From Halomonas alkalicola (GTDB lineage: Bacteria > Pseudomonadota > Gammaproteobacteria > Pseudomonadales > Halomonadaceae): 64,000 bases of DNA. Positions 10,001 to 17,768 of the stretch are shown here, one piece after another. Below the pieces are notes generated by a model. That model was not told where the DNA came from, did no database searches, and worked only from the letters and a program-made list of their open reading frames with translations. The stretch covers positions 2,232,001-2,296,000 of the forward strand of contig NZ_CP131913.1 of assembly GCF_030704205.1 (NCBI RefSeq). Direction: 5' to 3'. The translations under genes were made by a program, and so were the position numbers. Position 1 is the first letter of the stretch. The number at the start of each line of letters is the position of its first letter.

Positions 10001-10794
10001 CCCACCTGGCGATCAACAAGGAGGAGGAGAAGATCCGCTTCCGCGACATCGTCGCCCAGCCGCGCAAGATCATCTCCAGCCCGACCTGGTCCGGCCTCGA
10101 GGACGAGCACGTCTCCTACAACGCCGGCTACACCAACGTGCACGAGATGATTCCGTGGCGCACCGTGAGCGGCCGCCAGCAGTTCTATCAGGATCACGCC
10201 TGGATGCGCGCCTTCGGCGAGAGCCTCCTGACCTACCGTCCGCCGATCAACACCAAGACCCTGGTGAGCTTCGAGGCGCCGGCAGACAACGGCTACAAGA
10301 GCAAGGCGCTGAACTTCATCACGCCGCACCAGAAGTGGGGGATCCACTCCACCTACTCGGACAACCTGCTGATGCTGACGCTGAACCGCGGCGGCCCGGT
10401 GGTGTGGCTCTCCGAGACCGACGCCGCCGAGGTGGGCATCGAGGACAACGACTGGGTCGAGCTGTACAACGCCAACGGCTCCATCGCCGCGCGGGCTGTG
10501 GTCAGCCAGCGGGTCAAGGCCGGCATGGTGATGATGTACCACGCCCAGGAGCGCCAGGTGAACGTGCCGGGCTCCGAGGTCTCCGGCACCCGCGGGGGCA
10601 TGCACAACTCCGTGACCCGGGTCTGCCCGAAGCCGACCCACATGATCGGCGGCTACGCGCAGCTCTCCTACAGCTTCAACTACTACGGCACCGTCGGTTC
10701 CAACCGCGATGAGTTCGTCATGGTTCGCAAGATGAAGCACATCGACTGGCTGGATGGCGAGGGCAATGACTACGTGCAGGAGGCCGTGAAATGA
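7039..10794 (+). CDS. narG: Respiratory nitrate reductase alpha subunit NarG
   Basis: About 1251 residues, close to E. coli NarG (1247). This is the cytoplasm-facing catalytic subunit that reduces nitrate to nitrite with a bis-MGD molybdenum cofactor. The N-terminal FS0 cluster motif is His50-x3-Cys54-x3-Cys58. The stretch FYDWYCDLPPASPQTWGEQ includes the aspartate (about Asp219) expected as the Mo ligand. The protein begins MSHFIDRLNFF with no Tat signal, as expected for the membrane-bound Nar type. The start was chosen by the GGAG at 7027-7030. Its last codons overlap the narH start (ATGA), implying translational coupling. Confidence 0.97.
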   Translation: MSHFIDRLNFFRKAREPFANEHGETREESRGWEDSYRQRWQHDKVVRSTHGVNCTGSCSWKIYVKNGLVTWETQQTDYPRTRPDLPNHEPRGCPRGASYSWYLYSANRLKYPLIRKPLLKLWRDALKEKKDPVDAWASIVEDPAKTKQYKRARGMGGFVRANWDELNELVAASNVYTAKQYGPDRIIGFSPIPAMSMVSYAAGSRYLSLIGGVCMSFYDWYCDLPPASPQTWGEQTDVPESADWYNSGYIIAWGSNVPQTRTPDAHFFTEVRYKGTKTVSITPDYAEVSKLTDEWLSVKQGTDAAIAMAMGHVILKEFHLERPSAYFTEYVRQYSDMPFLVELEQREDGSYVPGKQMRASDFDGGMGENNNPEWKTVAWDETRDQLVVPRGSIGFRWGEEGKWNLEPRDAAGDEIKPLLTLADHHDDVAKVAFPYFGGLKHEHFDHVESGGASDELLYHSLPAKRLKKADGSEVLAVTVFDLMCANYGIDRGFGEDDGAKSLDEVKPYTPAWQEKITGVPAEQVARIAREFAENADKTQGRSMIIVGAAMNHWYHMDMNYRGLINMLIMCGCIGQSGGGWAHYVGQEKLRPQTGWTPLAFGLDWNRPPRHMNSTSFFYNHSSQWRYEKLEIKEILSPLADHSKYTGSLIDFNVRSERMGWLPSAPQLGANPLRLAKAAEAAGLSTKDYAVEQLKAGKLAFAAEDPDNPQNFPRNLFIWRSNLLGSSGKGHEYMLKYLLGTRHGIQGKDLGDFGGQKPEEVKWHDEAPEGKLDLVVTLDFRMSSTCLYSDIVLPTATWYEKNDLNTSDMHPFIHPLTAATDPAWESRSDWDIYKGIAKEFSRVCVGHLGEETDLVTLPHQHDSPAELAQPEVLDWKKGECEPIPGKTMPALIEIKRNYPETYERFTSVGPLLESIGNGGKGISWNTDSEVELLGKLNHRKLEGSSKGRPQIETAIDAAEMILTLAPETNGQVAVKAWGALSKITGRDHTHLAINKEEEKIRFRDIVAQPRKIISSPTWSGLEDEHVSYNAGYTNVHEMIPWRTVSGRQQFYQDHAWMRAFGESLLTYRPPINTKTLVSFEAPADNGYKSKALNFITPHQKWGIHSTYSDNLLMLTLNRGGPVVWLSETDAAEVGIEDNDWVELYNANGSIAARAVVSQRVKAGMVMMYHAQERQVNVPGSEVSGTRGGMHNSVTRVCPKPTHMIGGYAQLSYSFNYYGTVGSNRDEFVMVRKMKHIDWLDGEGNDYVQEAVK

Positions 10795-12371
10795 AGATTC
10801 GTTCCCAGGTAGGCATGGTCCTCAACCTCGACAAGTGCATCGGTTGCCACACCTGTTCGGTGACCTGCAAGAACGTCTGGACCAGCCGTGAAGGCGTCGA
10901 GTACGCCTGGTTCAACAACGTCGAGACCAAGCCCGGCATCGGCTATCCCAAGGAGTGGGAGAACCAGCAGAAGTGGAAGGGCGGCTGGCTGCGCCGCAAG
11001 GACGGCAAGATCGAGCCGAAGATCGGCGGCAAGTGGCGGGTGCTGGCGAACATCTTCGCCAACCCCGACCTGCCGGAGATCGACGACTACTACGAGCCGT
11101 TCACCTTCGACTACGAGCACCTGCACACCGCCAAGATCGGTGAGCACCAGCCGGTGGCGCGCCCGCGTTCGCTGATCTCCGGCGAGCGCATGAAGAAGAT
11201 CGAGTGGGGCCCGAACTGGGAGGAGATCCTCGGCACCGAGTTTGCCAAGCGTCGCCGCGACATGAACTTCGAGAAGGTGCAGGCCGATATCTACGGCCAG
11301 TTCGAGAACACCTTCATGATGTACCTGCCGCGGCTGTGCGAGCACTGCCTCAACCCGGCGTGCGTGGCCTCGTGCCCCAGCGGCGCGATCTACAAGCGCG
11401 AGGAGGACGGTATCGTCCTGATCGACCAGGACAAGTGCCGCGGCTGGCGGATGTGCATCTCCGGCTGCCCCTATAAGAAGATCTACTACAACTGGAAGAC
11501 CGGGAAGTCGGAGAAGTGCATCTTCTGCTACCCGCGCATCGAGTCCGGTCAGCCGACCATCTGCTCCGAGACCTGCGTGGGCCGTATCCGCTACCTCGGC
11601 GTGCTGCTGTATGACGCCGACCGCATCGAGGAAGTGGCCAGCTCCCCGGACGAGCGCGACCTCTACCATCGCCAGTGCGAGATCTTCCTGGATCCCAACG
11701 ATCCGGCGGTGATCGCTCAGGCGAAGAAGGACGGCATCACCGACAACGTGATCAAGGCCGCCCAGGAGAGCCCGGTCTACAAGATGGCCATGGAGTGGGG
11801 CCTGGCGCTGCCGCTGCACCCGGAGTACCGCACCCTGCCCATGGTCTGGTACGTGCCGCCGCTCTCGCCGATCCAGTCCGCCGCCGAGGCCGGCAAGATC
11901 GAGTTCGACGGCGTGATGCCGAAGATCGAGTCGCTGCGCATCCCGGTGCGCTACCTGGCCAACATGCTCACCGCCGGTGAAGAGGCCCCCGTGGTGCTGG
12001 CGCTCAAGCGTCTGATGGCCATGCGCCTCTACATGCGCGGCAAGCACGTGGACGGCCAGCCCAACACCGCGGTGCTGGAGGACGTCGAGCTGACCGAGGC
12101 GCAGGTGGAGGAGATGTACCGCTACCTGGCCATCGCCAACTACGAGGATCGCTTCGTGATCCCCACCAGCCACCGCGAGATGGCCACCGAGGCCTTCCCG
12201 GAGCGCGGCGGCTGCGGCTTCACCTTCGGCGACGGTTGCCACGGCGAGAGCAAGCCGAGCCTGTTCAACGGCCGCTCCCAGACCACCACCCTGGTCAAGC
12301 CGGTGGAATCCTTCGATCCGCAGAGCGATGGGCGGCGCGACGAGAAAGCCGAGGAGGCCCGTCATGGCTGA
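10791..12371 (+). CDS. narH: Respiratory nitrate reductase beta subunit NarH
   Basis: A 526-residue iron-sulfur electron-transfer subunit between NarI and NarG. Four cysteine clusters are visible. The first is CIGCHTCSVTCKN near the N-terminus. LCEHCLNPACVASCPSG follows, and then CRGWRMCISGCPYKK, where Trp replaces a cysteine, the hallmark of the NarH 3Fe-4S cluster. The last is KCIFCYPRI with CSETCVGR. It overlaps narG by 4 bp and narJ by 8 bp. The length is slightly above E. coli NarH (512) because of a longer C-terminal tail (about 485-526). Confidence 0.97.
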   Translation: MKIRSQVGMVLNLDKCIGCHTCSVTCKNVWTSREGVEYAWFNNVETKPGIGYPKEWENQQKWKGGWLRRKDGKIEPKIGGKWRVLANIFANPDLPEIDDYYEPFTFDYEHLHTAKIGEHQPVARPRSLISGERMKKIEWGPNWEEILGTEFAKRRRDMNFEKVQADIYGQFENTFMMYLPRLCEHCLNPACVASCPSGAIYKREEDGIVLIDQDKCRGWRMCISGCPYKKIYYNWKTGKSEKCIFCYPRIESGQPTICSETCVGRIRYLGVLLYDADRIEEVASSPDERDLYHRQCEIFLDPNDPAVIAQAKKDGITDNVIKAAQESPVYKMAMEWGLALPLHPEYRTLPMVWYVPPLSPIQSAAEAGKIEFDGVMPKIESLRIPVRYLANMLTAGEEAPVVLALKRLMAMRLYMRGKHVDGQPNTAVLEDVELTEAQVEEMYRYLAIANYEDRFVIPTSHREMATEAFPERGGCGFTFGDGCHGESKPSLFNGRSQTTTLVKPVESFDPQSDGRRDEKAEEARHG

Positions 12372-13143
12372 TGCTGCCCTGAAGATGGCCGCGCCGGCGG
12401 TTGGCATGCGCAGCCTGCGCGTGCTGGCCCGCCTGCTCGACTATCCCACCGAGGAGCTCCAGGCCGCGGCCGGCGAGCTCATCGAGATCATCGACCAGGA
12501 GCGCCGCCTGCCGGCGGCGCTGCGCACCGCCCTGATGGACTGGTGCCAGCGCATTGCCGACGGCGACCTGCTCGAGCTGCAGTCCGAGTACGTGGCCCGC
12601 TTCGACAAGGGACGTGCCACCTCGCTGCTGCTCTTCGAGCATGTCCACGGCGAGTCCCGCGACCGCGGCCAGGCCATGGTCGACCTGATGGCGGAGTATC
12701 AGGCCGCCGGCTTCGAGCTGGATGCCCGGGAGCTGCCCGACTACCTGCCGATCTTCCTGGAGTACCTCTCCACCCGGGAGGAGGCCGAGATCGGCCGCTG
12801 GCTGGGCGAGATCCGCCACATCCTCGGCCTGATCACCGCGCGCCTCGAGGAGCGCGGTGCCGATCATGCCCTGGTGCCGCGCGCGCTGCTGGCGCTGATC
12901 GGCGCCGAAGCCGAGGCCGACGCCCACCGCGAGGAGGTCCAGGGCGAGTCCCGCGATGACACCCCCGAGGCGCTGGATGCGGTCTGGGAAGAGGAGGCGG
13001 TGCGTTTCTCCGCCGAGTCCGACCAGGACTGCGCCCTGCAGTCCGCCGAGGGCCGACGCCTGGCCGAGCGCAAGCAGGGCGTGCAGAGCGAGGCCGTTCG
13101 CATTCTCTCACCCGAGGCGATGCCTCCGGTGACGGGTCGTTAA
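12364..13143 (+). CDS. narJ: Nitrate reductase assembly chaperone NarJ
   Basis: A 259-residue soluble TorD/NarJ-family chaperone needed for molybdenum-cofactor insertion into NarG and membrane docking of NarGH. Helical content is high, with the family-like segment LLLFEHVHGESRDRGQAMVDLM and the acidic LPDYLPIFLEYLS. I chose ATG 12364, which overlaps the end of narH by 8 bp and gives the usual MRSLRVLARLLDYP-like beginning after a short lead. The C-terminal ~50 residues are acidic and variable. Confidence 0.93.
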   Translation: MADAALKMAAPAVGMRSLRVLARLLDYPTEELQAAAGELIEIIDQERRLPAALRTALMDWCQRIADGDLLELQSEYVARFDKGRATSLLLFEHVHGESRDRGQAMVDLMAEYQAAGFELDARELPDYLPIFLEYLSTREEAEIGRWLGEIRHILGLITARLEERGADHALVPRALLALIGAEAEADAHREEVQGESRDDTPEALDAVWEEEAVRFSAESDQDCALQSAEGRRLAERKQGVQSEAVRILSPEAMPPVTGR

Positions 13144-13156
13144 CAGGAGAATCACC

Positions 13157-13846
13157 ATGTCCGCATTCGGCACCTATCTCGACCACCTGATCTACGGCTA
13201 CTACCCGTACCTGGTGGGCACCGTGTTCCTGGTCGGCAGCCTGCTGCGCTATGACCACGGGCAGTTCACCTGGAAGACCGGCTCCAGCCAGATGCTCTCG
13301 TCGAAGAACATGCGCCTGGCCAGCAACCTCTTCCATATCGGCATCATCGTGATCTTCTTCGGCCACCTGTTCGGCATGCTGACGCCGCACTGGGTCTACT
13401 CGCCCTTCCTGCACGCCGGCACCAAGCAGCTGCTGGCCATCGTGGTGGGCGGTATCGCCGGGGCCATGTGCCTGGTGGGCGGCGCCATGCTGCTGCATCG
13501 CCGCATCACCAACCCGCGGGTGCGCGCCTCCTCCAGCACCATGGACACCGCCATCCTCGGGCTGATCGTCTTCCAGGCCTTCCTGGGCATGATCACCATC
13601 ATCTTCTCGCTGGGCCACATGGACGGCGAGATGATGGTCACCCTCTCCAGCTGGGCCCAGGCCATCGTCTTCTTCGGCGGCGGCGCGGCGGCCTACATGG
13701 AGAACGTCTCCTGGATCTACAAGCTGCACATCTTCCTGGGGCTGACCATCATCCTGCTCTTCCCCTTCTCGCGCCTGGTGCACGTGTGGAGCATTCCGCT
13801 CGGTTATATCACTCGTCGCTACCAGCTCGTGCGCAAGCGGGGCTAA
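13157..13846 (+). CDS. narI: Respiratory nitrate reductase gamma subunit NarI
   Basis: A 229-residue integral membrane cytochrome b with five predicted transmembrane helices. It oxidises quinol and passes electrons through two b hemes to NarH. Candidate axial histidines include those in FHIGIIVIFFGHLFGM and the C-terminal YKLHIFLG and SRLVHVWS segments. A Shine-Dalgarno AGGAG lies 7-9 bp before the ATG. Gene order narGHJI is canonical, and the next gene begins 12 bp downstream. Confidence 0.95.
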   Translation: MSAFGTYLDHLIYGYYPYLVGTVFLVGSLLRYDHGQFTWKTGSSQMLSSKNMRLASNLFHIGIIVIFFGHLFGMLTPHWVYSPFLHAGTKQLLAIVVGGIAGAMCLVGGAMLLHRRITNPRVRASSSTMDTAILGLIVFQAFLGMITIIFSLGHMDGEMMVTLSSWAQAIVFFGGGAAAYMENVSWIYKLHIFLGLTIILLFPFSRLVHVWSIPLGYITRRYQLVRKRG

Positions 13847-13858
13847 GGGGCCATCACC

Positions 13859-14682
13859 ATGCAGAAGATCGATATCGAGATGATCCCGGGGGGCGCCCCC
13901 CCCCCCCTCCCATCAAGGTCGGCGCGGTCACCATCGAGGAGGCCGATATCGCCCAGGAGATGCAGTACCACCCGGCGGATTCCGCCGGCACCGCCCAGCT
14001 CAAGGCGGCCCGGGCGCTGGTGGTGCGCGAGCTGCTGCGCCAGCGCGCCGCGACACTGGGCCTGGCCGAGGCCGCCGGCAGCGAGCTGGAGGAGGGCGAT
14101 GCCGCCATCGCCGCTCTGCTGGAACGTGAGCTGGATGTGCCGGAGCCCTCCGAGGAGGACTGCCGCCGCTTCCATGCCGCCCACGCCGAGCGCTTCAGCG
14201 AGCCCACCCTCCTGAGGGTGCGCCATATCCTGCTGGCCGCGGCACCGGACGACGCCGAGGCCCGGGATGCCGGCTACCGTCAGGGCGAGAAGCTGCTCAA
14301 GGAGCTCTCGGCCATTCCCGAGCGCTTCACCGAGTTCGCCATGCGCCACTCCGCCTGCCCCTCCAAGGAGCAGGGCGGCGAGCTGGGCTGGCTGGCGCCG
14401 GGGCAGACCGTCGCCGAGCTGGACCGCGCCCTGCAGCATCTCCCCGAGGGGCTGCACGACCGCCCGCTGGCCTCCCGCTACGGCTGGCACCTGGTCAGCA
14501 TCGACGAGCGTCGCGAGGGCCGCGAGCTGCCCTATGAGCAGGTGGCCGAGCGCGTGCGCCACAGCCTGCGCGAGCAGTCCACCCGCCGCGCCCTGCGCCA
14601 CTACCTGCTGGTGCTGGAGTCGGAGATCGGCGTCGAGGGGGTGGCCCTGGATGACGACAGCGCCAACTCCCTGATGCAGTAA
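13859..14682 (+). CDS. Parvulin-type peptidyl-prolyl isomerase of the nar operon, interrupted by a frameshift at a 12-C run
   Basis: PpiC/NifM-like protein often found after narI in Pseudomonas and relatives, thought to aid nitrate reductase maturation. Translation from ATG 13859 gives MQKIDIEMIPGGAPPP, then runs into the wrong frame at a run of 12 C (13896-13907). The expected continuation, IKVGAVTIEEADIAQEMQYHP, is in another frame. One extra C (or two fewer) would restore a single ORF of about 275 codons. The rotamase core is visible: PTLLRVRHILLAA, PERFTEFAMRHSACPSKEQGGELGWL and SRYGWHLVSIDERREG. As written, the protein could start only at an internal ATG near 13960. The cause may be phase variation, decay or a homopolymer sequencing error. 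Confidence 0.75.
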
Positions 14683-14685
14683 GCC

Positions 14686-14703
14686 GAGGGCCGCCCGGCC
14701 CTC
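14686..14703 (+). terminator. Hairpin after the nar operon
   Basis: GAGGGCC-GCCC-GGCCCTC forms a perfect 7-bp stem with a 4-nt loop, followed by CCGTTTC, starting 4 bp after the stop of the isomerase gene. A second hairpin (CCGCCCG at 14732-14738 and CGGGCGG at 14744-14750) lies just ahead of the moaB Shine-Dalgarno. Together they suggest partial termination between the structural nar genes and the molybdopterin genes. Confidence 0.5.
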
Positions 14704-14763
14704 CCGTTTCGCGATTCCCCTTTGCTTGCCGCCGCCCGTCCTGCGGGCGGTCAGGAGGACCCC

Positions 14764-15360
14764 ATGGCCCATGTCCACGCCAACACCCCCTTCGCCCCGC
14801 TGGGTATCGCCGTGCTGACCGTCTCCGACACCCGCGGGTTCGACGAGGATGGCAGCGGCGATCTGCTCAGCGAGCGCGTCACCGAGGCCGGGCACGCCCT
14901 GGTGGAGCGGCGTATCGTGCCCGACGACATCTACCGCATCCGCGCGGTGGTCTCGAAGTGGGTGGTGCGTGACGACATCCAGGTGGTGCTGGTCACCGGT
15001 GGCACCGGCTTTACCCCGCGCGACCGGACCCCCGAGGCGCTTTCGCCGCTGTTCGACAAGGCCATCGACGGCTATGGCGAGCTGTTCCGCCAGCTGTCGC
15101 TTGCGAGCATCGGCACCTCCACCATCCAGTCCCGCGCGGTGGGCGGGCTGATCGACCGCACCCTGGTGTTCGCCATGCCCGGCTCGCCCAAGGCCTGCGC
15201 CACCGCCTGGGATGGCATCCTGGTTGAGCAGCTCGATGCCCGCACCCGGCCCTGCAACTTCGTGGCCATGGTGCTGCCGCAGGCCGAGCGCTGCGCCAGC
15301 CGGCAGGCGCCCAGGCCGGCGGCCGAGGGCGAGGCGCCCCGTCAGGCGGTGGAATCATGA
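14764..15360 (+). CDS. moaB: MoaB/MogA-type molybdopterin adenylyltransferase
   Basis: A 198-residue MoaB/Mog-fold protein that activates molybdopterin (adenylylation) before molybdenum insertion. Family motifs seen: LTVSDTRGFDEDGSGDLL, the TGGTGFTPRDRTPEA loop that binds molybdopterin, and MPGSPKACATAWDGILVEQLDARTRPCNF (quoted in parts). An AGGAGG lies 4 bp before ATG 14764; an upstream in-frame start at 14722 has no such signal. The C-terminal ~25 residues are a proline/alanine-rich tail. The stop overlaps the moeA start (ATGA). Confidence 0.9.
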   Translation: MAHVHANTPFAPLGIAVLTVSDTRGFDEDGSGDLLSERVTEAGHALVERRIVPDDIYRIRAVVSKWVVRDDIQVVLVTGGTGFTPRDRTPEALSPLFDKAIDGYGELFRQLSLASIGTSTIQSRAVGGLIDRTLVFAMPGSPKACATAWDGILVEQLDARTRPCNFVAMVLPQAERCASRQAPRPAAEGEAPRQAVES

Positions 15361-16610
15361 GCGGCTGCGGCTGCGCCGAAGTCATCACCCCGGGCCTGCT
15401 CGATCTCTTCGACGCCCGGGCGCGGATGATCAAGGCGGCCCGCCCCATCGACGGCAGCGAGCGGGTATCCCTCGCCGAGGCCGCCCGCCGGGTGCTGGCC
15501 GAGGATGTCCTCGCGACCCTGGACATGCCGGGGGTCGATAACAGCGCCATGGACGGCTATGCGCTGCGCCTGGCCGAGCACTCCCCCGAGGGCCTGCCGG
15601 TGACGCTGCGCGTGCCCGCCGGGGCCGGCGTGATGCACCTGCCGGCGGGTGGCTGCGCGCGGATCTTCACCGGTGCGCCGGTGCCACTGGGCGCCGATGC
15701 CGTGGTGCCTCAGGAGCGCGTGACCCTGGATGCCGAGGGGCGCATGCACGTCGAGGGCGAGCTCGGCGAGGGGGCCAATATCCGCCGCCGCGGCGAGGAG
15801 ACCCGTGCGGGCGAGCTGCTGCTGCCGGCCGGTGCCCGGCTCGACGCGGCAGCCATCGCCCTGCTGGCCAGCCATGGCGTCGGCGAGGTGGCGGTGGTGC
15901 GCCGGCTCAAGGTCGCGCTGCTCTCCACCGGCGACGAGCTGATCGAGCCCGGTGCCCTTCGGGTGCCCGGCCAGGTCTACGACAGCAACCGCGCCATGCT
16001 GGCGGCCCTGCTGGCCCAGGCCGGCTGTGAACTGCTTGATTTCGGCGTCATTCCGGACGCTCCCCTTGACCTGCATCACGCCTTTGCCGAGGCCCGTGAT
16101 ACGGCCGATCTGGTAATGTGTACCGGAGGCGTATCGGTGGGGGAGGAGGACCATGTGCGACCGGTCATCGAGCAGCTGGGCGGGATCGCCTTTCACGGCG
16201 TGGCCATGAAGCCCGGCAAGCCCTTCGCCCTCGGCTACCTGGGCGAGTCGCTCCAGGCCGGCACGCCGCTGATTGCCTTGCCGGGCAATCCGGTGGCCTC
16301 GCTGGTGGGCTGGCAGCTGCTGGCACTGCCCTTCGTGCAGGTCCGCCAGGGCCGTGAGGCGGCGCCGCTGCAGCGCTTCCCGGTGACTGCCGGCTTCTCC
16401 CGACGCGGCCCCAGGGGGCGTCGAGAGCTGCTGCGCGTGGTGCTCGACTGGGTGGCGGGGACGCCGGTGGCGCGCCTGGCCGGCGGCCAGGGGTCGCACA
16501 TGCTCAGCGCGGCAAGCCAGGCCCATGGCTACCTGGTGATCGACGCCAACAACAACGTGGAGAACGGCCATGCCTACGAATACTGTCCCGCCGCCCAGTT
16601 CCTCGACTGA
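15357..16610 (+). CDS. moeA: Molybdopterin molybdenumtransferase MoeA
   Basis: A 417-residue enzyme that inserts molybdate into adenylylated molybdopterin. Motifs: MPGVDNSAMDGYALR in domain I, GAPVPLGADAVVPQE in domain II, then LLSTGDELIEPG, TGGVSVGEEDHV and ALPGNPVASLVGW in the MoCF-like domain. It overlaps moaB by 4 bp at its start. Its 3' end overlaps the next gene by 41 bp in another frame, an unusually long overlap. It supplies the cofactor for NarG. Confidence 0.95.
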   Translation: MSGCGCAEVITPGLLDLFDARARMIKAARPIDGSERVSLAEAARRVLAEDVLATLDMPGVDNSAMDGYALRLAEHSPEGLPVTLRVPAGAGVMHLPAGGCARIFTGAPVPLGADAVVPQERVTLDAEGRMHVEGELGEGANIRRRGEETRAGELLLPAGARLDAAAIALLASHGVGEVAVVRRLKVALLSTGDELIEPGALRVPGQVYDSNRAMLAALLAQAGCELLDFGVIPDAPLDLHHAFAEARDTADLVMCTGGVSVGEEDHVRPVIEQLGGIAFHGVAMKPGKPFALGYLGESLQAGTPLIALPGNPVASLVGWQLLALPFVQVRQGREAAPLQRFPVTAGFSRRGPRGRRELLRVVLDWVAGTPVARLAGGQGSHMLSAASQAHGYLVIDANNNVENGHAYEYCPAAQFLD

Positions 16611-17313
16611 GCTGCTGTTCAACCCGCGCCAGCTGCGCGAGCTGGTGCTGGGGGTGCCCTGGCTCGCCGGCCTGGAGGAGGCCGAGCTCGAGGCGCTGCT
16701 CGAGGCATCCGAGCTGCGCACCCTCAAGCCCCGCGAGTGGCTGTTCCGCCAGGAGACCCCGGCCCAGTGGCTGCACGTGGTGATCAGCGGCACCGTGCGC
16801 CTGGTGCGTGCCGCCGGTGACGGCCGCATGGCCACCATCCGCTGCGTGGAGCGCGGCGGCACCCTCGGCGAGCTGAGCATGGTCTCCAGCGCCGGCGTCT
16901 ATCTCTACTCCTCCGAGGCGCTGCGGCGGACCAACGTGTTGTCGATCCCGGCGGCGCTCTGCCGCGAGATCCTGGATCGTCAGCCGGCCTGCCGGGCCGA
17001 GTTCATGAGCCGCCTGGCCCTGGAGCTCACCGACCGCCTCGAGGATCTGGCGCTGCTGACCCAGGGCGATGCCATGTCGCGGCTGGTCAGCTACGTGCTG
17101 CGCCAGCTGCCCTCGGGACGCTCGAGAACGCCCCGGGTGATCAGGCTGACCATCCCCAAGCGCTGGCTGGCGGCCCAGCTCGCCATGACGCCCGAGACCC
17201 TGTCGCGGCTGCTGGCCAAGCTGCGCGACAGCGGCGCCATCAATATCGACCGTCAGCGGCTCACCGTACTGGATGAGCAGAAGCTGCGCGACTTCATGAT
17301 GACCGACGACTGA
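16570..17313 (+). CDS. Crp/Fnr-family regulator, Dnr-like (no Fe-S cysteines)
   Basis: A 247-residue cyclic-nucleotide-binding-fold regulator with N-terminal beta-roll (about 30-140; LRTLKPREWLFRQ, GGTLGELSMVSS), dimer helix, and C-terminal Crp-type HTH with PKRWLAAQLAMTPETLSRLLAKL. The recognition helix ETLSRLLAKL is typical of the FNR/DNR class. It lacks the FNR N-terminal cysteine set, so oxygen sensing through a 4Fe-4S cluster is not expected; a heme/NO-sensing Dnr or Anr-independent role is possible. It overlaps moeA by 41 bp and lies inside the nitrate/molybdopterin cluster, which suggests control of denitrification genes. Confidence 0.8.
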   Translation: MPTNTVPPPSSSTELLFNPRQLRELVLGVPWLAGLEEAELEALLEASELRTLKPREWLFRQETPAQWLHVVISGTVRLVRAAGDGRMATIRCVERGGTLGELSMVSSAGVYLYSSEALRRTNVLSIPAALCREILDRQPACRAEFMSRLALELTDRLEDLALLTQGDAMSRLVSYVLRQLPSGRSRTPRVIRLTIPKRWLAAQLAMTPETLSRLLAKLRDSGAINIDRQRLTVLDEQKLRDFMMTDD

Positions 17314-17357
17314 GCCTGCCCCTGGCAGGGCCGTCGTTCCGTCCCCCGGAGGCCGAC

Positions 17358-17768
17358 ATGTCCCGACCCGCGAGCAAGCCCCGCACCCTGGTCTACTCCT
17401 GCTCCGGCTGCTCCGACGTGGCCCAGCTCGCCAACGACGTGGCGCTGCGCCTCGACCGCGGCGGCGTGGCCGAGATGTCCTGCATCGCCGGCGTCGGCGG
17501 CGGGGTGCCTGGCCTGGTGCGTACCGCCCGCTCCGGGCGCCCTATCGTGGCCATCGACGGCTGCCAGATGCACTGCGCCAGCCACTGCCTGACCAGGGCC
17601 GGCGTTATCCCCACCGAGCATGTGAGGCTCTACGAGCGCGGCCTGCGCAAGCGCCGCGGGCACTTCTATGACGAGGCCACCGTCGCCGAGGTGGCAAGCG
17701 ACGTGGGCGAGCTGATCGCCCGGCTGCCCATGGACGCCGAGTCCCGAGTGGCGGAGCAGACGACATGA
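17358..17768 (+). CDS. DGC-domain putative zinc-binding protein in the nar/moa cluster
   Basis: A 136-residue cysteine-rich protein of the DGC family (name from the DGC motif), function unknown. Cysteines are grouped as YSCSGCSD near the N-terminus, [10 protein letters not shown], and [13 protein letters not shown], a pattern suited to binding zinc or another soft metal. No signal peptide or membrane helix is seen, so it is cytoplasmic. It lies 44 bp after the Crp/Fnr-type regulator and overlaps moaA by 4 bp. That placement ties it to the denitrification/molybdopterin operon, where a metal-handling or sensing role is a reasonable guess only. Confidence 0.75.
   Translation: MSRPASKPRTLVYSCSGCSDVAQLANDVALRLDRGGVAEMSCIAGVGGGVPGLVRTARSGRPIVAIDGCQMHCASHCLTRAGVIPTEHVRLYERGLRKRRGHFYDEATVAEVASDVGELIARLPMDAESRVAEQTT

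Noticed and set aside
6961..10740. Very long open frame (about 1259 codons) on the minus strand opposite narG
   Set aside because: It is the mirror of a GC-rich, strongly codon-biased real gene; the translation is low-complexity (His, Gly, Val, Leu rich) with no domain, while narG is a full family match.
13468..13858. Extension of the isomerase frame back into narI
   Set aside because: The frame is open by chance through narI; translation there is arginine/histidine-rich and unlike any parvulin, and a proper start exists at 13859.
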